This document shows, in pieces, positions 10,625 through 22,876 of a DNA stretch of 64,000 bases; within the stretch, counting starts at the first letter, position 1; every line of letters starts with the position of its first letter. Where the stretch lies: positions 12,398,515 to 12,462,514 of the forward strand of contig CM046297.1 in the NCBI GenBank assembly GCA_025267735.1. The letters are read 5' to 3'. Made by a program: the position numbers and the translations under genes. A model generated the notes under the pieces. The model saw only the letters and a list, made by a program, of their open reading frames with translations. It was not told the DNA's origin and ran no database searches. The DNA comes from Mactra quadrangularis. Its lineage: Eukaryota > Mollusca > Bivalvia > Venerida > Mactridae.

Positions 10625-12234
10625 TTACAGCTTGTGGGTTTCAGGTAATAACTGATTCTATATAAAGCTGGTTAATAAACAGGTTTTACTGTACTTGTAC
10701 GTAGACCAGAGGTCTTATTGATGCAAATTTTCTCTAAAACTTTAAGAAATATCTTTTATTGAAACTGAAATCTTTAATAAGTATTTATGGGTGGAAACGA
10801 TCTATAGTTGCCTTGACTACATATTGCGTAATGTTTTTTCTTTTTGTAAAAAAAATCAAATTTATCTTTGGAGGTATGCTTTGATGTGAAATTGTCAATA
10901 GGTGTTGTGGTTGTGAACTGTATGCTTTGTCTGTTGATTTACTAGTGGTTTTTGTTTTGTTATAAAATAGCCTATTGGTTTAAGGAGAGCCACTGATGTA
11001 ATGTCTCGTAAATGTTTTCTGCTTAGCCTCTAGTAGGTATCATTTAAATTTGACAAGAATTAAAGACTTACAGCTCTTAAAAACTTAGAGTCAAGGCTGA
11101 TTTTTCAATGTTTTCTTCTTGAAACCGTAGCATTTGTGATGTCATTGTCATGTGGTATTACCACTGTGTTTAAGTCAGTTTATTTATTTAATTTTATCAC
11201 ATGATGTTTTTATCTGAATTTTACTCAATTGAAAACATTTCTAACACCTGACTGACCTTCAGTACAATTAACAGATAAAACTGACCACGTAGCTGGTAGG
11301 ATTTTGTTTACTATATTGTTATTGTTTGGTTAACTAGTATTCAGCATTCCTTTTAAGCAATAATTATTATATTTGCATTCAATATCAAGGTAACTGGAAT
11401 GTAAATTTTAAACTGAAATAAATGCTAGCTTTGTAAAGAGCTGGCTTTTGAGGTGGGGGATGTGGGTTTTATTCCCTGGGTTGACTTACATTAGTATACA
11501 TGTAACTCACTTGAGGGGACCATGATATTGGTTTTAACATTTACATGATTTACTAAGTGAATGTTGTTTTTAGTCCAAAATTTAGATAGATTAGGCCACA
11601 ACAAGTTTATCATGTGGTCTACTGATTTTCTAGGGGGAAATGGGGGGAGCCAGTGAAGAAACAAATTTAAAAATCTTAATTCAGTTGCTTTATATAGCGG
11701 TTTGACCAAATTTTTATGAGTGAGCGAGGAAAATTTTTTTTGTAAAAACTGTCAAAATTGAGGTGCGAGCAATCCATAGAACATATCATTAACTTGCTGT
11801 GGCCTTACATAAATTTCTGAAAGTGCATTCTCCCTCTCATATAGAGGCAAACCATCAAAATGGACAAATTTCAAGGTTGATGGACTTTTAGTATACAATA
11901 ATATACATGTAATATAAATATACAAAATGTATTATACTTGTACATTGAACTCTATTACAGTGTATTGATGGGCTAGCACTAAACTAATGTATGTCTATCT
12001 TTCTCTACATATAGTTAGTCTAGTTCTGTACTGATCTCATCAATATATTTTACTGCTTATATTATGTCTTATTATAGAATATATTGTAATATTGTTTACT
12101 CAGTAAACCAGTAAGCCAGTGACCGTGATAAGGTCAATGATGGGACAGTACAATTACCATAGATGTCATTAGGCAATGCTGAATAATTTCTCAGATTCTC
12201 ATTTTCGCACCAGCTTCCAGCAATACACGCTAGA

Positions 12235-12612
12235 GCTGTCATTGATTCTATCGATATCGGTGTATCATCGATATTTTATTTTCTATCAATGATCGATATG
12301 AATTTTGAAATATCGATAATAAGTCTTCTGTAGAGAGCTGAAGCAGGTGCGCTGTCATAATATGAAGGGATAATAAACAATCAATTTGTAATAGATCTTT
12401 TATTTATTTATTATCAATACAAATCCTTTTTACCAATGACTTACCAGGTTAATGCAGGATACCAAGGTATAACATTCATGTCAAATATACATCTATTATG
12501 AGTTTATGACAACATAAATGGTCTGTATAGTACTGCAGTGAATGCATCAATATATATCTGTGTATCGGCGATATTCAATTCTTGATATATCGATATCGTC
12601 GATACGCTTTGA
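12235..12612. repeat. ATCGATATCG-rich element, probable hAT-like remnant
   Basis: The left end TAGAGCTGTCATTGATTC and blocks such as CTATCGATATCGG and TATCGATATCGTCGATACG resemble the interior of hAT-type MITEs. A matching right terminal repeat and a target duplication were not found, so this may be a decayed or partial copy. Confidence 0.35.
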
Positions 12613-12711
12613 GCCTAATCAACGACATATCTAATACATGCTCACCCAGAATGCTTTGATAGTACACAAAATGTTTATTCTATATAGCTTAACAAGTATT
12701 ATTATAATTTT

Positions 12712-12960
12712 TAGCTTGACTTTCCAAAGAAATGAGAGCTTATGCCATCACTTTCACATCTGCGTTGACGTTGCTTGTGAGATTTAAGTTTTTTAAAAGT
12801 CTTATTAATTTTCAACACTATTTAAGATATTGAAAGTTGGTATACTTACTCAATGGGACTATATCAATGTTACCATGAAGGGACATAACTCATTCTGGAT
12901 GAATTATTTTTGAAGTTATTGCCCCTTTTTACTTAAAAGATAAGGTAATTGTTTTTTAAT
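12712..12960 (+). repeat. Dispersed repeat R2 fragment
   Basis: The sequence (CTTGACTTTCCAAAGAAATGAGAGCTTATG with breaks, then GAAAGTTGGTATACTTACTC and AAGGGACATAACTC) matches 47290-48300. A related but distinct copy type lies at 52915-53350. The 3' end seen in the other copies (GTCGAGC ... GACTGC(T/C)CTTGTT) is missing here. Confidence 0.6.
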
Positions 12961-13501
12961 CAACATATTTTGATATATTGGCCATCTCCAGGCTGGGCTT
13001 AAAACTCACCCTCTTGTCGTACTATCCCAATACTTTTGATGAGAATCTTGTTATTTATTTTGTATTGCCTTGTTCAGTATAATATGTTGATTTATAGTCA
13101 ATTACTTATACTATTGGTCATATACTGCTTTTAAAGTGTAAGGATTATGAATTCTTGGTAATTTTTGGATTAGGTTGCAATACTTGTGTCACAAACTTTG
13201 TTTGTACTGCATGCACACGAAAGGAAAACACCCCAAATTTGAGTTCCCAAGGTTGTCTTTCTAGCAGAACTACTTTACTTGTACTGATATTTTAACCATG
13301 ATGACTCAATGATTGCTGACATTGTTTGTACTAACCATTTTGTTTATACAAACAATGGATCAGTAAGTAGTCCATAAAACCAATCAACAATCATAACTTA
13401 AGGTCATCAATTTCAAAACACTGTTAATACCTCTCATTGGTAGTGGGTATTGGGTTGATAACCCTGGACCATGACTTACTTTCTGTGAGAAACTAAGCAC
13501 T

Positions 13502-13708
13502 GGGCTGAGTTCAGTTATCGCGAACGTTACAGAACGGTACATAACGATACATTCGGAACTCCTCGGCCATATAATTGTTTACTTTAACTCCGGTAGTTTC
13601 AAAAAAGCGTCTAAATATGTCCGAGATTATTCGCTGCAAATGATCGAGGAGTTCCGAATGTATCGTTACGGAACGTTCTGTAACGTTCGCGGTAACTGAA
13701 CTCAGCCC
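13502..13708. mobile_element. Fold-back MITE with about 65-bp terminal inverted repeats
   Basis: The left end GGGCTGAGTTCAGTTA and right end TAACTGAACTCAGCCC are exact inverted matches. The arms continue through CGAACGTTACAGAACG and ATAACGATACATTCGGAACT with few mismatches. The centre of about 75 bp is unpaired. There is no coding capacity. Neither TTAA nor a clear 8-bp duplication borders it, so the superfamily is not assigned. Confidence 0.8.
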
Positions 13709-13844
13709 TGGCTTACTAGAGCTTATTTATATTCATACTGCATAATGCAGGGATTATGATAAAGTTATGTCTGTCATGCTTGAAAAAAGCAAAAAAACAA
13801 ACAATTACTTTACTTCTTCCTTGTGCTTATACTAGTCAGCATTG

Positions 13845-14135
13845 CAGGGGGATAAAATTGTCTGTCTGGGGGTTCGACAATTACTGTTTTAACCAGGGAT
13901 CTAGAAGGAATCCGTAGTCAATTATTCAGAGATTCCTCCTTAATGTAAGGGATTACTCCAGTAATAAACTAAACATAAGGTACAGATTTAAGTCTCTAAT
14001 TGTGGGAACTCAAATTAATATAAGAGCAGTTTTTTTTAGGGATCCAGAAAGAACCCCTAGCTAAGCATCACTGAGATTCCTCCCAAGTTTTTGGAATCCT
14101 CAGCATCCCCCGGTCAAACCCTGCAGTGTCTGCAG
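13845..14135. repeat. Dispersed repeat R4, copy 1
   Basis: The outer blocks GCATTGCAGGGGGATAA and CCGGTCAAACCCTGCAGTG form a weak inverted pair. The inner text AACCAGGGATCTAGAAGGAA and CTCCCAAGTTTTTGGAATCC recurs at 20384-20645. Non-coding. Confidence 0.55.
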
Positions 14136-14745
14136 CAAGACTATGCTAACCATGGTCATTGCAATAATGGTCCGAAGTAGAGAAAGCGATGCATACTGTG
14201 GTCAAAGCATTTAATACACTTAAGTCCAGGCTACATTGATACAAAGTAATGAAACTAACAATCAAATCATATATGGTAGATCTTACAATCAAGGTTAAAA
14301 TGGTCAAAGTGTAGAATGTGTCAAGTCAGCAACAAGAAAATTGAGATTTGACTTTAAAGTTAGAAATAATTTTTAAACAAACAGAAGATCACAGGCAAGG
14401 TGAAAGCTTTAATGCTCCAAAAGAATGACACTTGCGTTCAAAGTTAACTAACATGTATCAAGGTCGATGGTCAAAAGTGAAGGTATTTAAATTCAGAAAA
14501 TGGAGATTTGACTTTTTAAGTAAAACTATATAGTACTAGTATATTTGTGTGTATAAAATATAAAACCCTGGGACATTGTTACACTAACAACATTGGTATT
14601 TATCTTGGTATGTTATCATATCTTACTGTATCTGTGACCTTGTCTTGTCCTTGTACAGACCTCTCATAGTACTCTCTAAGTACATCAGTCATTATATCTG
14701 TAGTTAACTGGGATTTCAACAAATTTTTTAAACATTTAAATTGTG

Positions 14746-15040
14746 GGGTTTTTTTTTATTGGGTTTAATACATTATCAACACAATTTAGGTCATTTACAG
14801 CGTTCAGCACTCCTAACCTAGCTTTCCTGGGCCCTTGTTTATAATCAGTACTCATCTACCCTTTCGCAAGGCCGGAAACTTCTCCATATATGTTATTAAT
14901 GGAGGAAAATTGACATTATTGTCAAATTTTCATGGAAGGGTTTATAACCTCCCTGGTGGGATTCGAAACCTGATACCTTTTGGGACACTTGAGATTCCAA
15001 ATCCTGGCATGCTACCAACTGCGCCACTGACCCTGGTTTC
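14746..15040 (-). repeat. SINE family A, full-length, diverged
   Basis: Minus-strand copy with a degraded tRNA-like head and the family body GAAGTTTCCGGCCTTG. It is flanked by TAAATTGTG at 14737-14745 and 15041-15049. The short poly-A-like tail is on the left. Confidence 0.85.
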
Positions 15041-15379
15041 TAAATTGTGTGAGTACATGTACTTATATGTGCATGGAACCCCTCCTTCTCTTCAAATTTT
15101 TTTGTAAAACTTTAACTCATTTTAGATGGAACTACTGAATACTTAAAAATGAAACGTTTAACCACTAATCATGAAATTCAGGTCAGGGTTGTTTTCTTAT
15201 ATGTCGTAATCAGTATTATATTTCAGGATTTTGATTATTATGCATTTCCACTGGTGTTCTGGTGTTTTCAATGTAAAAATCTATCTTAAAAAATTGATCC
15301 CCTAGAATTGTTTTCAAAGTCAGAAACCACCCTCCCCCCTCCAAAAAAAAACCCAACCAACTTTGGACCCACTCTCTGG

Positions 15380-15730
15380 TTAACATTTCAAGCTCTGCTC
15401 TTCATGGTTGTTCTGTCTAGCTTCGCCCCTGATATCAATGTCCTCTTTTGAGTTAAAGACCATAATATAGATTTTTTCTTTTCTCTAATTATATGGTAAC
15501 CTCCGCCTACAATATTAGACCCCTCCCCCTTTCCATGGGTTTTCTATCTAGTCCCGCCCCCAAGTATAAAATTAATGTCATAGTTAAAGACTATAATGTA
15601 GATTTTCTCATGTCTTTATTTTATGATATGCTTTGCCTACAATATTAGACCCCTCCCCCTTTCCATGGTTGTTCTATCTAGCCCCACCCCCAAGTAATAA
15701 TGCCCTTAGTTAAAGATTATAATGTAGATT
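15380..15730 (+). repeat. Minisatellite of about 115 bp, three units
   Basis: Each unit contains ATTAGACCCCTCCCC, TTTCCATGG, TTCTATCTAGCCCC, and GTTAAAGA..ATAATGTAGATTTTCTCATGT. The C-rich strand blocks are unusual for this AT-rich region. Non-coding. Confidence 0.75.
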
Positions 15731-16751
15731 TTCTCATGTATTGTATGGTATTTGATATTTCTAGGTTATAGACATATTTTGAAGGTCAAACTAGTGTTTG
15801 TTGATATAGGTGATCTATCTCTTATCTAAATCTTGCTGTCTCATTATGAGTAGTGTTGATAAATGATTATTTTATCTGTTTGGTCCTTCATTGTCAAGTG
15901 ATTTTAACCATTGCCTTGTACTTGTAGCAACTATGTTAGATTTCATTTTTTATCTAAATGTTTGTAGTAAAACTTCTACCTGCCTGTCTGTCTCTGGGTC
16001 AGTGGCTGAATCAATTGTCATTCCAGAGTGACTGGGTTGCAGCTTTCAACATTGAAAACAGACTGAATGCTCCAAACTTAGTTAGGTCCTCAAGCTTTTG
16101 TCCTTAAGTGTGGCGCTCCATTAAAAACAGCTTGATAATGAATGAAGTTATAAAATGGAGTAAATTTTCAAGTCTTGCATCATGAATGAACTTGAAACAG
16201 TTTTGGGCAATCATGACAAACTATAGAATTATTTGTTGTTGGGTTTGTTTTCCTGATGTAATTTGTACACTGTGGTTAATTCATTGTTAAAACTCTTCAT
16301 CCATCATTAGAACTAAGAGATTGTTAAGTCACTGAGTGACTGATTGGAGACAATAAAAAATAAATTACATTTTTATCGATCAGTGACTTACTTATAAAAT
16401 GATCACATATAGTTCACATATATATCACTAAACAGTAAAAACATTTTGTCATTACTTAAAATTCAACTACTGTGATGTTAACTACAGTTCTTATGATGTT
16501 TTTGTTTAGTATTATTTCAAATGACCCATTACCTAGTTCTGACTTGGCGAAGAACTGACCTCTTAGACACTTTAATGCAATGGGGTATTTTTAGAATATT
16601 CTTATTTCATCACTTGTTGTGTGACAGAAATGTAACTTGGCCAATGTGTTCCCTAATATTTACTGCAAGAAATGTCCCTTTGTTTTTGCCATTTTTAAGA
16701 TAGAAATGCAACTATGTAATCTGAAACTAGCCCAGATCCATTTTTCATTAG

Positions 16752-16877
16752 TTCAAGGCTTCATGCTAGAAAGTTAAGGCAATGACACCAGTCCAAATCA
16801 GTTCAAGTCTTTAGGCTAGTAAGTTAAGGCAATGACACCAGTCCAAATCAGTTCAAGTCTTTAGGCTAGTGGGTTAA
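16752..16877 (+). repeat. Tandem repeat, 64-bp unit, about two copies
   Basis: The unit reads GTTCAAGTCTTTAGGCTAGT, then AAGTTAAGGCAATGACACCA and GTCCAAATCA. The second copy is nearly exact and a degraded third begins at the right. Confidence 0.85.
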
Positions 16878-17215
16878 AGCGATGATCAGTAAATTTTATC
16901 TTTTTATGATAACCTTTACTAGAAGTATGTATTCCTCATTTTAAATACTTGAGGCATTATCTGAAGTTATGGGTTTATATTTTATGTAAATGCAAGTTTT
17001 ATACAAATTGGTGAAGATAATTTATTGGGAGTTTCTGATATTTATGGTAACTCATTGCTGGAGGTATGAAGGCATAAAGTATATGGGTGGACTTTGTACC
17101 CTGATGTAAAATTTTTGATAAAACTCTGTCTTGACAGTACACCTAGCTAAGTTAAAGCCCCCATATCGAGTCTAACACTGTCTATGGACTGCAAACAAAA
17201 TAGACATTTATCCGG

Positions 17216-17518
17216 GTTATTTGTTTGTTTTTGTTGGGTTTAACGCGGTAGGTCATAGAACGGCGGTCTGTCAACCTACTCACTGTTCCTGGAAAGGATA
17301 AATCTCTGGATTTAACTGTTAACCAACTACTAAGCGCATTCTTTCGTCAGTGACTGACAACTGCCCTGCATAATTAAAAATCATTGGTAGGAGGAAGAAT
17401 GGCCGTTGAAATAATTTCATGACCAAGCTCCACAAAAGTATGCCCTGCTTGGGAATTGAACTCATGACCCCTCAATCAGTAGACTTGCATGCTACCAACT
17501 GAGCTAGTCAGGTGGCTT
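17216..17518 (-). repeat. SINE family C, full-length
   Basis: On the minus strand the tRNA-like head contains TAGCTCAGTTGGTAGCATG and a B box near GTTCAATTCCC. The body has GGAGCTTGGTCATGAAAT and GGCCATTCTTCCTCCTACC, and the 3' part has GACCGCCGTTCTATGACC and GTTAAACCCAACAAAAAC. CATTTATC flanks both sides (17205-17212, 17519-17526). The same family is at 57809-58116. Confidence 0.85.
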
Positions 17519-17906
17519 CATTTATCTGGTACAAATGTGTTATGTATAATTCCAACACCACTTATAAATATAGAACTTATCACTTAAATTTGTCAATGTT
17601 TTTGTTGGATTTCAAAGTGAAAGTAGAAACTGAAAGTAGAAGCTGGTTGTGACAATCTTTAAACAACAGTTTTGATCACTAGGCTAAGATGAAGTCTTAT
17701 GATGGATAAAACTTCCCCCAAATTGCATGACGAAGCTCTATAACTGTTTTGATCATATATTCCATGAATAAAAAATGAATAAATTGTGCTCATAAGAGCT
17801 TTTTTAAGAAATGGACTTTTTGTCAAACTTAAACTTAAAAAGCAAAATGGTTTCACATGTTTATTGTGGTCCAAATGTATGTTATAGTTAAAACAGTTTC
17901 CATGTC

Positions 17907-18594
17907 AGTCACGGCCGTAGCGTAGTGATTAGCATGTCTGACTTAGAATCCGGAGATTGCCAGTTAGAGCCTGGTTGCAGTAGGTCATACCCTATACATG
18001 AGTTGTCGGCCTCCTGGTAGGCTTGGTTAGTACTGGTGATAGAAAAGTGTTCTGGAAACCTATAGTGAAAGACCTGGCAGTGGTATATATTAGGGGTGTA
18101 ACGGTTAACCGATATACCGGTTAATATTGCAATACGACTTCTGACGGTTTTTAACCGGTTCGTTTTTCTCTGAACCGGTTTTTCTAGTAATGTTTCATAC
18201 TGATTGTTTTTATCAGGGTCTGAAATTTAAATGTTTAAATAAATGTAAAAATGTGTTCGGAAACTTGAAATATTTTTTGTAAAGTGAGAGAATATTTACA
18301 TTTGAACGTCCATCCAAAACCTTTTTTTTCTAACTTATTCAAACATTTGCATAATACGTATAGATCATTTGAAAATACATCGATGTGCAATATTGATCAA
18401 ATAAAGACGATGCATGTGCATTAATTCATACTATGCATGTATGCGCAAAATAACAATATGTATTGCAATATATTGCAATATATTGCAATACGTGTTTCAT
18501 GTATTGCAATATATTGCAATACGGTTTTTACCGTATTGTTACACCCCTAGTATATATGACCTTAAAATGTGTTGAATATGACGTTAAAAAAAAG
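17907..18594 (+). repeat. SINE family B, split by a hAT MITE
   Basis: The head (GCCGTAGCGTAGTGATTAGC) and body (CATACCCTATACATGAGTTG, TTAGTACTGGTGATAGAAAA) match the uninterrupted copy at 49565-49783. At 18083 the family sequence GTATATAT is interrupted by a 459-bp hAT-like insert, and the SINE 3' end (GACCT.AAAATGTGT ... GTTAAAAAAAA) resumes at 18558. The SINE itself is flanked by GTTTCCATGTC at 17896-17906 and 18595-18605, a perfect 11-bp target duplication. Confidence 0.92.
18091..18549. mobile_element. hAT-like MITE with 8-bp target duplication
   Basis: The ends are TAGGGGTGTAAC and GTTACACCCCTA, exact inverted repeats of the hAT type. GTATATAT at 18083-18090 and 18550-18557 is a perfect 8-bp target duplication. 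The interior has TATTGCAATA runs and ACCGGTT blocks and no transposase. It is inserted into a SINE and is therefore younger than it. Confidence 0.92.
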
Positions 18595-19545
18595 GTTTCC
18601 ATGTCTGCTATAAATGAGTTAAATCTTGGTATAGTGGCTTTATGCTCTGGGTTGAGATGTAAACCTTTAAGCTCAAAGTTGATGTAAGCCTGGTCGGCTA
18701 TCACCTTGTCCTCAATATGAAAGTCATCAAGTTTAAGGTTTACGTCATAGTGTTTATCATCATATAATAATGATCATGTTTGAACAGTGGTATGTTTGCT
18801 GACTGACTGCTCTAATATATTATCATTCGTTCACCTAGCTTGTCATTATGCAATCATCTTATATCAAAATCGTTTGTTCAAATTTAGGACATACTTGCGA
18901 TACTTGTTAATCAATTTATGCATTTTTATTGTTTTTATGGACTTTTTGCATTGACTATTATATATTTAGTGGTTAATTAGGTTTTTTTTGTTTAACTGTG
19001 CTTTTCTCATATTTTGATTTAAATGTGCATATAATTTTTGTGGGAGTATTCTTTTGTGCGATAATATTTTGACCTTGGATTTTTTCGTCATATTTTCAAT
19101 GCATAGTGATAACTCTATAATGGATTTTATGATGAAGATATAAGTTAAAACTTTTGATTTGATTTTTAAGGAAATGTATTCATTTGACAATTTTGTGAGA
19201 AAAAAATGATAGTGACATATCATTGACTTGCATGGTAAGATATTTTTCTGCTCCTCAGATTTCTATTGAGTGTTAATTTTATTTTATTTTGCCTTATAAG
19301 TCATGCAATGTTTAATGTCAACTACATATTGATTTGTTTGCTTTTTATCTTGTTAGTATTTTTTTGATACAACAAGATACAAAAAGTTTATTTTAAGTCG
19401 GAAATACAAGTAAACATAATAACAGTAGCATTCATAATCTATTGTCTGACAAAAAGCTATTGTACGACAATAGCTGATAGAAAACATGATGGCATAAAAA
19501 AGAACTATGCACCCTTTATAGTTTTGTTTTGTTAAATTTTATTCA

Positions 19546-19705
19546 ACTGTCAGTGGCCCATACTTCAACCCTGCTGATTTTAATTTGCAATATTTGTTAT
19601 ATAATCCCTGTATATAAATATGGATCTTTTATTAATCATGAGAACAGAAGTATCGTAGTGAGTATTTAAATCAGCAGGGTTAATGTCTGGGCAACTGACA
19701 GTTTG
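19546..19705. mobile_element. Short fold-back MITE, TTCAACTGTCAGTGGC family
   Basis: The left arm TTATTCAACTGTCAGTGGCC ... AACCCTGCTGATTTTAA pairs with the right arm TTTAAATCAGCAGGGTTAA ... GCAACTGACAGTTTGAA. Related elements lie at 39948-40492 (both ends), and fragments at 50482-50542, 52668-52712 and 52835-52886. Confidence 0.8.
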
Positions 19706-20383
19706 AAACAAATATCAGTATTTATTGCATGATTTAATTTTGAAGCATAAAGGGACTTTCTCATATAATATTTATTATAAAAAAAAACCTAAAATCATCT
19801 TAAATGTATCAAAATGAAAAATTTTTTTTTTAAAGTTCATCTATTATCAATTCCAAAAGAATGTGAAATATAATTCATGTACTCAAAATGGTGCCCACTC
19901 TCTGATTGTTAGATCTTTAAGAATTATTGTATGACCCCTGCTGATTTGTTAAATTTTGTTTAGAAATATTATAAAAAATAAACAGAAGTGAACACCCCAA
20001 TCTATACAGTGCAAACCTAGCTGCTTTGATATTTCTGTAATTTTTTTACAAGTTAATAATTAAAGGTCAATAGTTTCTACTGCATAATTAATAATATTAT
20101 AAATAAATTATTTTATTTGACAAACAGAAAAGTCAAGTAGTTATGTGGCTATTTTGATATTTTCAATATTTTCTACCGGGTATATCTTTAGTTTAGTGTG
20201 CAATCATGTCTACAGTTTATTTAACTGTGAATGGTAATACCATTGAACATCATAATGAAACATTTTTGAGTTGTTAAGGACAGTTTAGTAGATTTAGGGC
20301 AATGATACTTTGTTTTATGATAAATTTGATTTTTTACATGAGACTGTCCTTCACAGTACATAAAGGGTATATGTCTTTAACCA

Positions 20384-20645
20384 GGGTTCGACACTGACTA
20401 CCTTCACTAGGGATCTCAGAGGAATCCCTAATTAGTTATTCAGAGATCGCTCCTTATGATAAAGGATTTCTCTTATAAAGAAAAATTTGGATTCAAGTTT
20501 GATGTCGCATATTGTGATAAACAATTCATGGAAATTCAAATAAACAAGAGAACAAGGCTACTTTTTATGGACCATGACACAATTCCAAGCTAAAATCATA
20601 AGGGTTTCTCCCAAGTTTTTGGGATCCTCGGAATTCCAGGACACA
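20384..20645. repeat. Dispersed repeat R4, copy 2
   Basis: CAGGGTTCGACACTGACTA, AGGGATCTCAGAGGAATCCC and CTCCCAAGTTTTTGGGATCC correspond to the blocks of 13845-14135. Non-coding. Confidence 0.55.
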
Positions 20646-21787
20646 TATTAAGTTATTTGAAGTTTCAAATGCACCCAAATGAGTCCACAGCTCAAAGAAA
20701 AAGAAAAAATGTAAAAATACTTGTTCATGAAGTAATACGAACGGAGTTATAATTTTTACCTTGACAATTATTGTTTTCTGATATGATATAATGCACACTT
20801 CTTGTGAATTAATACAAGTAGTTGATCATCATATTCTTATCAATGGTCAGCCAATTAATCTGATTATCAAAGCATGATGATATTTTGTGCATACTGAGGT
20901 AGATGCCGTATATAAGTGTTGGTCATAGCTTACACAACTTGACCTTGGGAAAAATAGTCAATATTTTGTGAAAGTTATTAAAGAGAACAACAGCTAGATC
21001 ATGGCAAATTTGTCAGTTGATTGCTCATTATCGATAACTGTACCATCATGTTTTTTTTTCTTAATTGATTTGTTCACATGTATTTACTGTAAAGTAAACT
21101 GTGACGAAATAAAAGATATGTTCTGTTCTGTATTTTTTGGTATATTTTTAATAAATAATTTATTTGCATTTTTTGTCTATTTTCAGGTTGAAATAAGAAT
21201 TGAATGGTTAATTGATAATGTCCTATAATAAAAAGAGTGATTTTGGAGTAATTGTAAGTATTTTTTAGGTTTTGTAACCATGGCAACACTATGTCAACTA
21301 TTTCTGAATATTCTAAACTTGACATCATATTAGTTGCCTCCCTTTCATATACTTTAGGAGCAAGTTGCATACGATATTAGGATATTGCTATATAGGGGAT
21401 TTCCTATGCAAGAGTTTTCTAAAATGAAGAGCTTGAAACCAATTTCATTGCTAGGGTGGGGTCTATATCCACTTTTGAAATTTCAAAATATTTGAAAATC
21501 AATATTGGCATATTTTTTTAGCCTGTACATAAGACCACACCTCGCTTCATCATAGAAAAAAAACAACTTAAGTTTGCACCTTTAAAAAAAATGGAAATAA
21601 TTCTAAAATTAGTATTTTTGCTTATGTACAACATTTTTACAACATTTCAATGATAATTTAGGAAGAAATTCTATATCTACACCTGCACACTTTTTATACA
21701 TGCAATGTCTCTAAGTGATAGAAAAATCTAAGGATTTGTTATTGATAAAGAAAATAACATGGATATCTGTGTATGCAAAATTGATTG

Positions 21788-21852
21788 GTCAGTGCAAAAC
21801 TAGTCTACTTCATTCTTTATTTACATGTAGTTTAGACTAGTTTTGTACCGAC
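21788..21852. repeat. Short hairpin repeat, ACTAGTCTA family
   Basis: GGTCAGTGCAAAACTAGTCT pairs with AGACTAGTTTTGTACCGACC across TTTATTTACATGTAG. A second hairpin with changed but still paired stem bases is at 41564-41632. Half-copies lie near 12015, 33075 and 61385. Confidence 0.75.
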
Positions 21853-22024
21853 CCTCAATGTGTTTTAAGTATATTGTTTTCATCTACTGCACAAATTGTA
21901 TAATTTTGACATTTGTTGAATCTTATATTGTTGGGACAGATTTTATATCTGGTGCAGTTTATGTTTTATATATGATATTGTTAACTCAAATAAGGTTGTA
22001 TTGTTGCGCTAGTACATTGTCATA

Positions 22025-22191
22025 CAGTAAAATTCCATTTTAAAGACCACCTTGTATATTGCAAAATCATGCAGTTTTTTTTGGCAATTTTTAAGTACCA
22101 AATGCTAATTGGTAGGAAAAGGTCGCTATATTTAATCCACCCTGCTATTAAGACCAAAAATTTTGATGGTCTTAATAGTAGGACTTTATTG
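22025..22191. mobile_element. Tc1/mariner-type MITE, TA-flanked
   Basis: TA|CAGTAAAATTCC at the left and GGACTTTATTG|TA at the right, with AAAGACCACC / GGTCTTAATAG inside. The CAGT start and TA flanks suit the Tc1/mariner superfamily. Relatives with the 'reaction to AAGACCAC' pattern occur at 40846-41070, near 5360-5410 and near 52105-52200. Confidence 0.65.
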
Positions 22192-22235
22192 TAATAAAAA
22201 TTTTAATCCATTTCCCCATCAAAAATGCAAACCTC

Positions 22236-22305
22236 CATCCAGTAAGCTCAGTAGAAAAGTGCATTTGACTATAAATCTATGGTTATGGGTTTGATTCCAA
22301 GCTGG
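22236..22305 (+). repeat. Degenerate tRNA-like sequence
   Basis: AAGCTCAGTAGA resembles an A box and GGTTATGGGTTTGATTCCAA a B box, about 40 bp apart. The acceptor stem does not pair. It is more likely the head of a decayed SINE than a tRNA gene. Confidence 0.35.
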
Positions 22306-22876
22306 ATATTTCTACTGTTTCAGGTCAAGAAATACTTTCTGTTACTATTTTTCTATCTAAGACTCACATAGAGCAATGTTCAACCTTGAAAGGTTTGTGC
22401 TTTAACTGGACAAAGCTTGGGTCAAGAGATCTAAGTCAACAGGGTTTTCCCTTGACTTTTGAAATGGGGGGTTTCCTGTGACCCCCTAGAACTTCAAGCT
22501 TGGAACATTTGATAAATTTTTGGGGGTCAATTATGAAACCATTATTTTATAAATCTTGTGTCATTGGAGCGATGAAGTTCTAAAATTAGTTAGTACAAAG
22601 TTTTGGAAAGAAAAACCTACCTTGGGTGTGCATTTTGTTATATTATGACCCTCACCAATCACAAAATGTCACATACCTGGTATAAGAATACATGTATATC
22701 ATAAAGTTAAAATTATTATATTACATGATAACAAGGAAAATGATGTTGACACTGATATTGATCCAAATACTACACTTGAATCTGAAACTACAGTAAGTCC
22801 TAGAATTGTTGATTGTAGTATATTTTATATATCAATATTGATAGCTTTAGTGTTTTGAGTATTTTTCTCATTAATT

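Noticed and set aside
15380..15730. CRISPR-like array
   Set aside because: Repeats are contiguous with no unique spacers; this is a minisatellite, and the genome is eukaryotic.
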